Made by a program: the position numbers and the translations under genes. The notes below the pieces were generated by a model, which made no database searches, was not told where the DNA came from, and worked only from the letters and a program-made list of their open reading frames with translations. A stretch of 64,000 nucleotides of DNA from Harmothoe impar (Eukaryota; Annelida; Polychaeta; Phyllodocida; Polynoidae), in the NCBI GenBank assembly GCA_947462335.1, contig OX381720.1, positions 42,019,152 through 42,083,151 on the forward strand. Direction: 5' to 3'. Below are positions 56,201-64,000 of this stretch, piece after piece; positions within the stretch are counted from its first letter, which is position 1, and each line of letters begins with the position of its first letter.

Positions 56201-59200
56201 TGGTCATAACTTTGCTTCTAATTGGTATTTAGATAGTTCTTGCTGTTATGAAAATTAGAATTAATTTCATATATTATAAAGATGTTTCTAAGATCATCCA
56301 CCTACATTTTGACTGGACGTATTGGTACTCTATCAAAACTTATTGTTGAAAAGTATTGAACTAATGAGATAATGAGATACCAGAGGAAATCGCCTTGCAA
56401 TATATTATAATCCTGCCACATATAACCTTGCCCCGTTTATAAGCCTGGTCAATATACCAGTTGTGGCAAAAGTAAAGTCCAAATAGAAATATACTTATGG
56501 TGAGGTTTTACAGTATTCCCTTATTGATTTAATTAAAGAACAAACTACATTAACATTACAACCTGCAATTTTGTATTTCCAGACTGGGAAGGTTATATCG
56601 ATGGATGGTAACTTCAGCTTGGTTAAAAGGCACCGAAGTGGAGACGATGCTGGCTTCCAAAACAGACATCCAGAGCGCTTCTTTTACAACCAGAATGAAG
56701 TGGACCCATTCATTGCTACTTACGGGGACACATCTAATGAACAAAATGTGATTGAACCATCCTATATCAGTTACCGTATTAGATGTAATTAATAAACTAC
56801 AAATCATGAGTACACACCCAACCTTTTTTATAGATTGCTTAAAGAAAAACTGTTTCTTAAATAACCAGGGTGTTGTTTTAACAGTAGTGCACTTTTCCCA
56901 GTGGGTGCCAAACTCAGTTCAGCCTTGAATCAACTTTGACAACTGTTTTCAATGTTTATTCAATGTGTCGATGTTACTACTAACAAATGACCAGACTCCA
57001 GGAAGTAAGAATAATCCTCTTTATTATGTGGTAAATTCATTGTGTTCACAAAGTGCAGATGTTAGTATATATCTAGAATAACAAATAGGTGGGATAGGGC
57101 TGGTCAGACCGAGGTCTCTCACTGTAAGAATCTATCAGAGTGTCAACAGTGACAGCGTTCTCCGTTTATCCTGTTCTCCGTTTATCGTGTTCTCCCTTTA
57201 TTCCATTCTCTCTTTATCCCGTTCTACGTTCATCCCATTCTCTGTTTATCCTGTTCTCTGTTTATCCCGTTCTCTGTTTGTCACGTTCTCCGTTTATCCC
57301 CATTCTCAGTTTATCCCGTTCTCCGTTTATCCTGTTCTCCCGTTCTCTGATTCTCCCGTTCTCTGATTCTCCCGTTCTCCGTTTATCCCGTTCTGCATTT
57401 ATCCTGTTCTCCCTTCATCCCGTGCTCCCTTCATCCAGTTCTCCCTTTATCCCGTTCTCCCTTCATCCCTTTCTCCATTTATCCCATTCTCCTTTTATCC
57501 TGTTCTCCGTCTATCCGGTTCTCTGTCTATCCGGTTCTCCGTTTATCCGGTTCTCCGTTTATCCCCGTTCTCTGTTTATCCCGTTCTCCGTTTATCCCGT
57601 TCTCTGTTTCTCCCGTTCTCCGTTTCTTCCCGTTCTTGGTTTCTCCCATTCTCCGTTTCTCCTGTTTATCCCCATTCTCCGTTTATCCCGTTCTCGGTTC
57701 ATCCCGTTCTCCGTTTACCCCGTTCTCCCGTTCTCTGTATCTCCCGTTCTCCGTTCATCCCCGTTCTCAGCTCATCCCGTTCTCCATTTATCCCGTTCTC
57801 TGTTTCTCCCGTTCTCCGTTTATCCCTTTTCCATTTCTCCCGTTCCCCTTTTATCCCTTTTCCATTTCTCCGTTTCTCCCGTTCTCCGTTTATCCCGTTG
57901 TCCGTTTATCCCTTCTCTGTTTCTCCCCGTTTTCCGTTTCTCCCTGTTCTCCGTTTATCCCGTTCTCGGTTCATCCAGTTCTCGGTTTACCCCGTTTTCC
58001 GTTTATCCCATTCTCCATTTATCCCGTTCACCGTTTATCCCGTTCTCCAGTTATCCCGTTCTCTGTTTATAACGTTCTCCTTTCATCCAGTGCTCCCTTT
58101 ATCCAGTTTTCCGTTTCTCCCCGTTCTCGGTTTCTCCCATTCTCCATTTATCCTGTTCTCCGTTTATCCCATTCTCCGTTTATCCCGTTCTCCGTTTATC
58201 CCGCTCTCCCCTTCTCCCTTTCTCCGTTTATCCCGTTTTCCGTTTGTCCCCGTTCTCTGTTTATCCCGTTCTCGGTTCATCCCGTTCTTAGTTTACCCCG
58301 TTCTCCCTTCATCCCATTCTCTGTTTCTCCTGTTCTCCATTTATCCCGTTCTCCCTTCATCCTGTTCTCCCTTCATCCCGTTCTCCCTTCATCCTGTTCT
58401 CCCTTCATCCCGTGCTTAATGCAAGCCAGGTCGTCACAGGGCGGTGTTTGGTGGTGCTGCATTGGTGCCCTTAAAGGCACAAGGAATAAGGAAAAAATCA
58501 ACGTCACTACAGCTATGCTGTACCTATCCTAACCCTTAAAATCTAACCCTAACCCTCACCCCTAACAATTGCCCTCTAGTCGCATCATGTAAGGACGTGT
58601 TTATTGGTACCTTTATGATTTTATTGGTACTTAGTTAGTTGGTGGTTCCCCGCTACCACCAACTAACTGGGGATCTCCACATTTGTTCACAAATGACGTG
58701 TGTCCTGACGTCCTTCTTGTTTGTTGACCCAGGGAACCCTGGGTCTCTGTGAGACGGTTTTCCTACAAAAAACGTAGATTGGTCAGCTGACTTTGAAAAT
58801 TCACCCTGCTTTTGTTTTTTGGTATTTCTCTCCCAAAAAAAGCTTCCACGCATCTCGGGAACTATCTTTCTCTTCTTGTTTTTCCCAAAATTTCCGAACA
58901 ATTTTTTTTCCTAGTGAAAAAAGACAAATAAAACATGTCAGAAACAACCCAAAAAACATGTCTCTGTGAACTAATGCTGAAGATAGGCCAGTGACCTTGA
59001 ATCCTGACTTTAAAAGATGCACGTTCACACAGACTTCCTATACCTGCAATGCTATAGCAGGGGTGAGACGAAAAAGTGAGACGCTTTGTGGTAGAACAGA
59101 TCGTCTTCCATTGGTGCCCACAGACATTTAAAGGCCTCACCCATTGCAGGGTTGGGTGTTGGTCGTGGTATCCGGAATACAGGCCCTCCTGACTATAGGC

Positions 59201-62200
59201 CCCCGGCCCACAGGCCCACGGAACACAGGCCCCCAGCCCACAGGCCCTCCGGATCTGAGGCCCCCACACCCGATTATCTCATTCAAATTCATCACGTCCA
59301 ACACTATCTCTTACAAATCATAATGTACAACCCCTTTCTCTCACGTCCAACCCCCTCCCTCACATCCAACCCTCTTCTCTCACGTCCAACCCTCTCCCTC
59401 ACATCCAACCCCTTCTCTAACGTCCAACCCCTTCCTCACATCCACTACCACTTCCTCACGTCCACTACCACTTACTCACGTCCACTACCACTTACTCACG
59501 TCCACTACCACCTCTTCACGTCCACTACCCCTTCCTCACGTCCACTACCCCTTCCTCACGTCCACTACCACGTCCTCACATCCACTACCACTTCCTCACA
59601 TCCACTACCACTTCCTCACGTCCACTACCACTTCCTCACGTCCACTACCACTTCCTCACATCCACTACCACCTCCTCACGTCCACTCCCATTTCCTCACG
59701 TCCACTACCACTTCCTCACTTTGGAGATAAGGAGGGGTTGGACGTGAGGAAATGGGGTTGAATGTGAGAAAAGGGGTTGGATGTGAGGGAGGGGATTGAA
59801 CGTGAGGAAATGGGGTTGGACGTGAGAAAAGGGGTTGGATGTGAGGGAATGGGGTTGGATGTGAGGGAGGGGGTTGAGGAGATGAGGAAGTGATAGTGGA
59901 GGTGAGGAGAAGGTAATGGACGTGAGGAGATGGTAGTGGACGTGAGTGGAAGGTAGTGGAGGTGAGGAGATGGTAATGGACGTGAGGAGGAGGTAGTGGA
60001 CGTGAAGGGAAGGTATTGGAGTGACTATACATGGGTAAAGATCGACACGTGTGACACGGCGACACGGGGGGTTGTAAAGATCGACACGTGCGACACGGGG
60101 GGTTTAAAAATCGACGGACACACTTAAATAGAGTGTTGGGACCTGAGTGTTGGGACATGAGTGTTGGGACCTGAGTGTTGGGACCTGAGTGTTGGGACCT
60201 GAGTTGGGACTTCGGACACTGCCAATCTTGGAAAAGCCCTGGGTCACTTGTGATGGATATCACACAATCCATCTTTTACTGGGGAGCTTTAATGATGTGC
60301 TGGAGCAATTGTGGTAATACCTGGCAGACTTTGGCAAGTTCCTCCTGAGCACCAGGAAGAGGAGAACTGGTGCTGTCGCAGGACCGAAAGGCTCCTGGGA
60401 CTAAATGACGCCTCTCCCGGTGCCTCTGCCCTCACAGGAAACCGTGCTCAGCCTTCCTTGACGCTGGTACAACAGAGTCCCGTGCACAATCTATGTGCCC
60501 CCCTAGAATATAGATCTCCACCATCCATTCTATATACCAGGTCTATCGTACAAGCCATCAGATCAAAATTATTACTTATGGTTTGCATTATTATTTGGTT
60601 CAATAATGAACCCCTCTATAAACAACAACAGGGCTGGGCAACTGTCACAATGTCGCAAAAAATATCATCATTTAAAAGGTAGAATTTCAAAATTTTCCAA
60701 ACACAATGTGCCACCAATCCTCAGAATTCGCCAATATAGGGGTAATTTTTCTATGATTATTTACCAGCAGTAATATGCCTACAAAAAGCCAGGTCTCATG
60801 AAGGGGAGGGCCGTAGGGGCGGGGGTGTTGTTAATGTCTGCCCTCCTGAAATACTTTGCTCCAGCATTTTATAGGTTTGCTCCAGCATATGACTACATGC
60901 CCAGCCCTGCAACAGCTCTGTCTCGTTCTCATTCCTAGTGTAAGCAAGATCCTAGACTGGACGCCCCCTCAACCGTACGAATGTTGACGAACGGGAGGGC
61001 AGCGGTAGCGTAGAGAGAGCGGGGACGGATGCGCCAGTCTAGCAAGATCCAAATACCATTACAATACACTGTCATACATTTGTGGTTTTGCCATTCTGTC
61101 TCACCGTTTACATTTGCTTTACATAACAGGATTGCAGCAATTTTCAAGCTGGTAGTAACTTGCGAACCAAAAATCAGAACAAAAAGTTACAGGTCAAAGG
61201 TGTCTTTGGTTCTGTCTGTAGACATGATTACCCATATAAGTTCTTTGATCTCAAGCATGGTGAAAGGTAAGTAGCAGTCCACCTGTATGTTGTAGCATAG
61301 CACAAGTAAAACTATACTTTAAAAAAGTTGGCCAATGGATAATTTAATCATAATTATTTTGAAAAATGCTTATTTCATGGTGTGGGAGGTGGGGGTTGTA
61401 CGGATATCAGAAAATGTCGCCTTTTTCCCTTTCTTCTGTGGCTGGTTTTTTAATAGGGGTCAAGAAATATGAATTTATAAAGAAGAAATTGCCTCTGAAA
61501 AAAGAAAATCACCCTCTCCACGTTATTGTTGGTTGAAAAAAAGGAAGCCCATACACCAGAGCTACTATGATTTACCATTTTATAGCTGTAGATATTTTGA
61601 TTCCGAATGAGAAGGTCAATATGTGAAAACACGGACCTGAGAAGTTCATATTCTTTAAGAGAAACGATCATCAAAATCTTCAGTGCTGTATGAACAATCT
61701 TTTCCATGGATTAAAGTTAATACTACGTTCATTGAAGAATGAAAAGCAATTACATTTACAGCTGTTGCCTGTTACAGATTTTTGGGTCTCTTAGTGCTCA
61801 ATCTAACCATTATGTCTTGTATATTCAGAATGGCATACCCAGTGTACCTCTATCACAAATTAAAGGATGAAACAAGGCTTCTACTGTATGATATTGCCTG
61901 CACACTGAAAAGCCACTTGAAGGTAAGAATGGGAAATGGACTTTTCTAACCATTTTGCTGATGTTGCAAATGAAGTATGTGTAAATGGAAATGGATCCAA
62001 GCATAGCACAAAATATTCCTCCTTATTCCATCCAGCATATCTCATTTGTGGATCGGCACCTAGCTGAGGGTAGAACTATATTTCCTAGACACAGATGTTG
62101 CTGCATTTCCTACCTACAAACTGGACCTGATGTATGATCCTAGTTATAGTAATGCAAGGTGGCCGTCAGTTTTATACTTCTATATATTTTTCATCTTTCA

Positions 62201-63546
62201 GAAACGTGAAATCATACCGGAACATATCTGTTTCGGAGTCGGTTGTTGGCATGTCTATGGTCATGGCATGAGTTGTCAGGTATGATATAGCGTTCTATAT
62301 TTAGATCATCTCATCTATGTCGACAGGATTCCATATTAGTCCTTGTAGTCTGAAAACTAGCCTGAGATCTCCCAAGCCAGAAAAAGGAGAAATGATATTC
62401 CACCAGATGAGCGCACTTCCCCTGAGAACACTCCCCTGTTTGTGTCCCCCTGAAAAATGTCCAAATAAGGTATAGGAATAACACTTTTTTAGTACACTGT
62501 GCGATTGTTGTAGATGATACATGATCAGAAAAGCAGGTACTGTATAACCTCACATATAAGCTTAAAGTTGGGTTAGGAGCTGCATCTCGGAGGCATAATT
62601 CTTACTATAAAAAGTATATAACACATTCAATAACCATCCTTATGTATTTTCTAAATTTTTATTACATAGAAACCAACAGAAAAGGATAAAATAATGATAC
62701 AGAGGAGAGTTCCTATGGTTTCCACTGGGGGCATGACCGAGCCACTATCAGAAACCTACATAGACTATAACATTGTATAACACCATCTGGGCTGCAGAGG
62801 AAACAGTGACGGGTCCCCTGAGGTCCTCTAAGCATGCTGTTCTCTCATTTTGATGCATTTATAAGTATCAGAATTCCCCCCATGACGATCCTATCAGCTG
62901 CACCAGCACTCTGACTCACATACTAGCCGCGGCTTGTATGCAAGGTTTTACGGTAGTACCTACAGCAAAACCAAAGCAGATAACTCTTACCAAGAATGGC
63001 ACATATTGTAATCATGCATTATCTTTTACTAGGTGACTTACAGCCCAAGGAGGATGCTAGGTGCTGGTCTTTGTGACGGTGAGGGCACTGAAAGGTTGTG
63101 GTCTTACCTGGGGGGCTACTCTAACATAACCAAGGAGATGACAACTGAGAACCGCCACGATCTTCTGACAGAGCTTCTACTGAATCACAGCATGAAACAG
63201 ACAAACAAAATGGGTAAATATCTTTGTTGGTTTAGTGGTTTGATATTGTACCAATGTAGCAGGCTGTACATCCAACTATCACTTTACCACGCTCCCTCAA
63301 ATGCAACCACCTCAGCATGAACCATGCACACACTAAATAATATTATTTTGGTATGTAGGTCCCAGTGAACACTTCATATGGCAAAAAATAAGCTTATTTA
63401 GATTAGTATATAATTGTTATTTATACGTTTCTTTATCTTGATAACTGTGATTGCAGATCAATGTTTTGCGCAGAAGCTTCAAAAAACCTGGAAAACTGTT
63501 CAGGAAACAGAATCCGAATTGAAGGAACTCATAGATCTCTACTCAG
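46940..63546 (+). CDS. KDZ-superfamily (Kyakuja/Dileera-type) transposase gene, incomplete at both ends
   Basis: Eleven exons join in phase: 46940-47211, 47465-47703, 54900-55020, 55361-55578, 55836-55967, 56583-56747, 61130-61266, 61829-61922, 62202-62279, 63033-63213 and 63457-63546. An N-terminal basic region is followed by a Cys-rich zinc cluster (CCVCGDFF, RCSSCGPSAYFCSDDC, HHEH), typical of KDZ proteins. LRYGYWPSTPLTPSTAI is another KDZ hallmark. The catalytic triad is visible: Asp in VISMDGNFSLVKR, Asp in LLLYDIACTLKSHL and Glu in DGEGTERLWSYLGGY, with CRHDYPYKFFDLKHGER between the first two. Such enzymes cut and paste DNA elements in the nucleus. The last donor points to more exons beyond the window. 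The 7.2-kb gap after the zinc cluster keeps phase, but short exons could be missing there. No frameshift was seen, so the gene may be intact or domesticated. Terminal repeats were not located. Confidence 0.9.
47465..47703 (+). CDS. KDZ exon, zinc cluster
   Basis: Acceptor CTTTACAG, donor GGAG/GTAATC. Encodes SWYLRNRRSKEQKWSSLRPL, then MCCVCGDFF, CSSCG, YFCSDDCNTHHEH and HQPEKWE. Confidence 0.9.
47770..47807 (+). CDS. Possible small KDZ exon
   Basis: A short segment between TAATACAG and CAAG/GTGTTT reads QSSPHTHQPLLLQ in phase. It has no recognised motif, and the flanking exons join in phase without it. Confidence 0.2.
48020..48110. repeat. GGGTAACCCGACC element end, copy 2 (inverted)
   Basis: GGGTCGGTCGGGTAACCCG is the complement-type match to 43957-44000. 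Confidence 0.5.
48518..48780. repeat. TATAAGC-family fragment
   Basis: AAAACCTTGCATACAAACC followed by ACGGCTAGTATGCGG resembles the family end. CAAACCACCGCTAATCC near 48735 may be the partner. A long G-run lies at 48658-48674. Confidence 0.4.
49771..50042 (+). repeat. SINE-like element with (ACAAACAA) tail
   Basis: Shares its 5' half with 46589-46725. It ends GTCAGTGGGACGTTAAACTA followed by CACAAACAAACAAACAAA, a typical short-interspersed-element tail. It lies in a KDZ intron. Confidence 0.6.
50450..50555 (+). repeat. CATCATGTGTACTGCGTC short tandem repeat
   Basis: Units of about 12-30 bases (CATCATGTGTACATCATGTG, CTGCGTCCATC) repeated about seven times. Confidence 0.8.
50600..51840. other. 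KDZ intron, mostly featureless
   Basis: Single-copy-looking AT-rich DNA. ATCACGGACATG words at 50998-51070 are related to the 52.3-kb array. No exon seen. Confidence 0.5.
51866..51916 (+). repeat. CACCCACACCCACCTGC short tandem repeat
   Basis: Three units of roughly 18-20 bases. Confidence 0.85.
52338..52412 (+). repeat. 12-bp tandem repeat GACATGTCATGG
   Basis: About six units, with CACGG variants toward the right end. The unit is nearly self-complementary (ACATGT). Confidence 0.95.
52759..53094. repeat. 336-bp fold-back with internal tandem duplication
   Basis: The left arm holds two tandem copies of GGAATTGAACGTTCGCAACT followed by GGGTAGAA and GGTCACAATGACACAAG. The right arm is the complement of the same words plus TTCACAATTnTTGGGAATAT. 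ACAGAACTTGGG at the left edge pairs with CCCAAGTTCTGT at the right. Confidence 0.85.
53440..53570 (+). repeat. GGCCCCCTGACA short tandem words
   Basis: GGCCCCCTGACACTTGGCCC-type words repeat about seven times with variation. Confidence 0.75.
53640..53990 (+). repeat. 20-bp minisatellite CTAAGCCGCCATGTCGACAG
   Basis: About 17 units of 20 bases. Outer units vary (ACATC or ACATA for ACAGC); inner ones are nearly identical. Confidence 0.97.
54900..55020 (+). CDS. KDZ exon after the zinc cluster
   Basis: Acceptor CTTGTAG, donor CAAG/GTAAAT. Encodes EGNWTLYELPPTTWYRG and ALYPKLITLLDYQ; the split Gly is completed by the next exon as GRSHAQL. Confidence 0.8.
55361..55578 (+). CDS. KDZ exon with GYWPSTPLTP signature
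   Basis: Acceptor TGTAACAG, donor GCAG/GTGAGA. Encodes RSHAQLIEFCSCEDE and LLRYGYWPSTPLTPSTAI, a recognisable KDZ block. Confidence 0.92.
55836..55967 (+). CDS. KDZ exon ending CPACPK
   Basis: Acceptor TTCTAAG, donor AAAG/GTAAGA. Encodes QPKLKDCLTWDTVLSFTTVH and ENCPACPK. Confidence 0.85.
56418..56516. repeat. TATAAGC-family short copy
   Basis: TATAACCTTGCCCCGTTTAT at the left; the complement of CTTATGGTGAGGTTTTACAG at the right. Confidence 0.5.
56583..56747 (+). CDS. KDZ exon with first catalytic Asp
   Basis: Acceptor TATTTCCAG. Encodes TGKVISMDGNFSLVKRHR. The donor is placed at AAAAT/GTGATT because this joins in phase to DCSNFQAG; the frame also runs on to a stop at 56792. Confidence 0.85.
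56898..56975. repeat. CCCAGTGGGTGCC MITE fragment
   Basis: CCCAGTGGGTGCCAAACTCA, then CCTTGAATCAACTTTGACAA, matching the SLC6-intron copies at 37540 and 40213. Confidence 0.55.
57152..58415 (+). repeat. 16-bp minisatellite GTTCTCCGTTTATCCC, ~1.26 kb
   Basis: Roughly 75 units, many exactly 16 bases, with variants (TTCATCCC, TTTCTCCC, TCTGTTTATCC). All three plus frames stay open for 170-310 codons because the unit lacks stops; the predicted Ser/Pro/Phe-rich peptides are not genes. It lies in a 4.4-kb KDZ intron. Confidence 0.97.
58416..59280. other. KDZ intron, mostly featureless
   Basis: A short hairpin near 58640-58672 (GTTAGTTGGTGGTTCCCCGC / CTACCACCAACTAAC) and GGCCC/CCACAGGCCC words at 59180-59260. 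No exon seen. Confidence 0.5.
59290..60025. repeat. Inverted tandem array (CGTCCACTACCACTTCCTCA)
   Basis: The left arm (about 59290-59725) is a 20-bp array on the plus strand, moving from CGTCCAACCCC units to CGTCCACTACCACTTCCTCA units. The right arm (about 59735-60025) has the same two unit types complemented (GGGTTGGACGTGAGGAA, then GGTAGTGGACGTGAGGA). A large imperfect hairpin is possible. Confidence 0.92.
60030..60125. repeat. GATCGACACGTG words
   Basis: Three GACACGG/AAAGATCGACACG units, related to the GACATG/ATCGAC family at 9.7, 12.9 and 17.0 kb. Confidence 0.6.
60133..60212 (+). repeat. 16-bp tandem repeat GAGTGTTGGGACCT
   Basis: About five units of 16 bases. Confidence 0.95.
61130..61266 (+). 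CDS. KDZ exon with CRH block
   Basis: Acceptor ATAACAG, donor AAAG/GTAAGT. Encodes DCSNFQAGSN, VKGVFGSVCRHDYPYKFFDL and KHGE; the next Arg is split with the following exon. Confidence 0.92.
61829..61922 (+). CDS. KDZ exon with second catalytic Asp
   Basis: Acceptor ATATTCAG, donor GAAG/GTAAGA. Encodes MAYPVYLYHKLKDETRLLLY followed by DIACTLKSHLK. Confidence 0.92.
62202..62279 (+). CDS. KDZ exon, His/Cys block
   Basis: Acceptor CTTTCAG, donor TCAG/GTATGA. 26 codons: KREIIPEHICFGVGCWHVYG then HGMSCQ. Confidence 0.88.
62538..62956. mobile_element. TATAAGC-family inverted-repeat element in KDZ intron
   Basis: The left end is TACTGTATAACCTCACATAT and the complement of the right end is TACCGTAAAACCTTGCATAC. 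419 bases, non-coding. Confidence 0.65.
63033..63213 (+). CDS. KDZ exon with catalytic Glu
   Basis: Acceptor TTTTACTAG, donor ATGG/GTAAAT. Encodes VTYSPRRMLGAGLCDGEGTE followed by RLWSYLGGY and ENRHDLLTELL. Confidence 0.93.
63457..63546 (+). CDS. KDZ exon, last in window
   Basis: Acceptor GATTGCAG, donor TCAG/GTAATG. Encodes DQCFAQKLQKTWKTVQETES and ELKELIDLYS; the phase needs a further exon outside the window. Confidence 0.85.
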
Positions 63547-63689
63547 GTAATGGTTTCAATACAACTTATATAAATGAACCATACATAATATCATGGATTC
63601 TAGGCTTTGCGGAAAATAGGACCCCTGATGATCCGCCCCTAGGATATCTTGCACACTGATGATAGGTCCTGGCCCTACCCAACACCCAA

Positions 63690-64000
63690 CAAAATACACC
63701 ATGTCCAATACACTCACACAACACCCAACACACTTACACAACGCCCAATCACCATACCCTATCCCCAAGACACTCACACAACATCCAACACACTCACACA
63801 ACGCCCAACACACTCACACAACACCCAACACAACACTCACACAACGCCCAACACACTCACACAACGCCCAACACACTCACACAACGCCCAAGAAACTTAC
63901 ACAATGGCCAAGAAACTTACACAGCACCCAACTAACTTACACAACGCCCAACTAACTTACACAACGCCCAACACACTCACACAACGCCCAACTAACTTAC
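63690..64000 (+). repeat. ~20-bp minisatellite ACACAACGCCCAACACACTC, runs off the right edge
   Basis: About 15 units with AACTAACTT and AAGAAACTT variants. Open frames across it are artefacts. Confidence 0.95.

Noticed and set aside
57140..58532. Ser/Pro/Phe-rich proteins of 173-310 residues
   Set aside because: Translation of a 16-bp minisatellite open in all frames.
58530..58570. Interstitial telomere-like CTAACCCTAACCCTCACCCC
   Set aside because: Only two or three imperfect units; too short to support a telomeric tract.
59152..60272. Open frames of ~190 codons on both strands
   Set aside because: They follow the inverted CGTCCACTACC array.
63659..63955. 98-codon Thr/His/Asn-rich open frame at the right edge
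   Set aside because: Translation of the ~20-bp ACACAACGCCC minisatellite.

Overview
The window looks like nuclear DNA from a marine invertebrate animal. Genes are split by GT-AG introns, and the sequence is rich in transposons, minisatellites and inverted repeats. It carries an SLC6 transporter gene, an intronless class A GPCR, a CR1/L2-like LINE and a multi-exon KDZ (Kyakuja-Dileera-Zisupton) transposase. A lancelet or other invertebrate deuterostome would fit, but the sequence alone does not fix the species.

Layout, left to right. 1-4.65 kb: tandem 1.4-kb satellite. 4.65-9.5 kb: intergenic, with a (TA)n tract, a TATAAGC-type inverted-repeat element and a long palindrome at 8.2 kb. 9.93-11.87 kb: a DNA element with perfect 24-bp terminal inverted repeats (TIRs). 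12.9-17.2 kb: an orphan rhodopsin-type GPCR between two ~200-bp inverted arms, with tRNA-like SINE copies and a cluster of GTCAGGCA motifs. 19.26-21.27 kb: a second TIR element with a MITE inside. 21.3-22.5 kb: a GGTACAAG minisatellite. 22.7-26.4 kb: a three-exon gene for a long coiled-coil protein of unknown function, probably frameshifted and possibly a transposase-like enzyme. 28.2-28.6 kb: a Harbinger-like MITE. 29.2-35.2 kb (minus strand): a nearly full LINE whose ORF1 carries a NADAR domain and whose ORF2 has endonuclease and reverse transcriptase. 36.1-40.1 kb: eight exons of an SLC6 neurotransmitter/amino-acid transporter; the later exons were not found. 40-46.9 kb: repeats and one orphan exon. 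46.9 kb to the right edge: a KDZ transposase gene of at least eleven exons, with two introns swollen to 4.4 and ~7 kb by minisatellites and fold-back DNA.

Only the GPCR and the SLC6 gene look like ordinary host genes. The LINE ORFs and the KDZ gene are mobile-element genes, and the coiled-coil gene probably is too. Exon joins were checked by hand for splice sites and codon phase. Family calls rest on recognised motifs, not on database searches.
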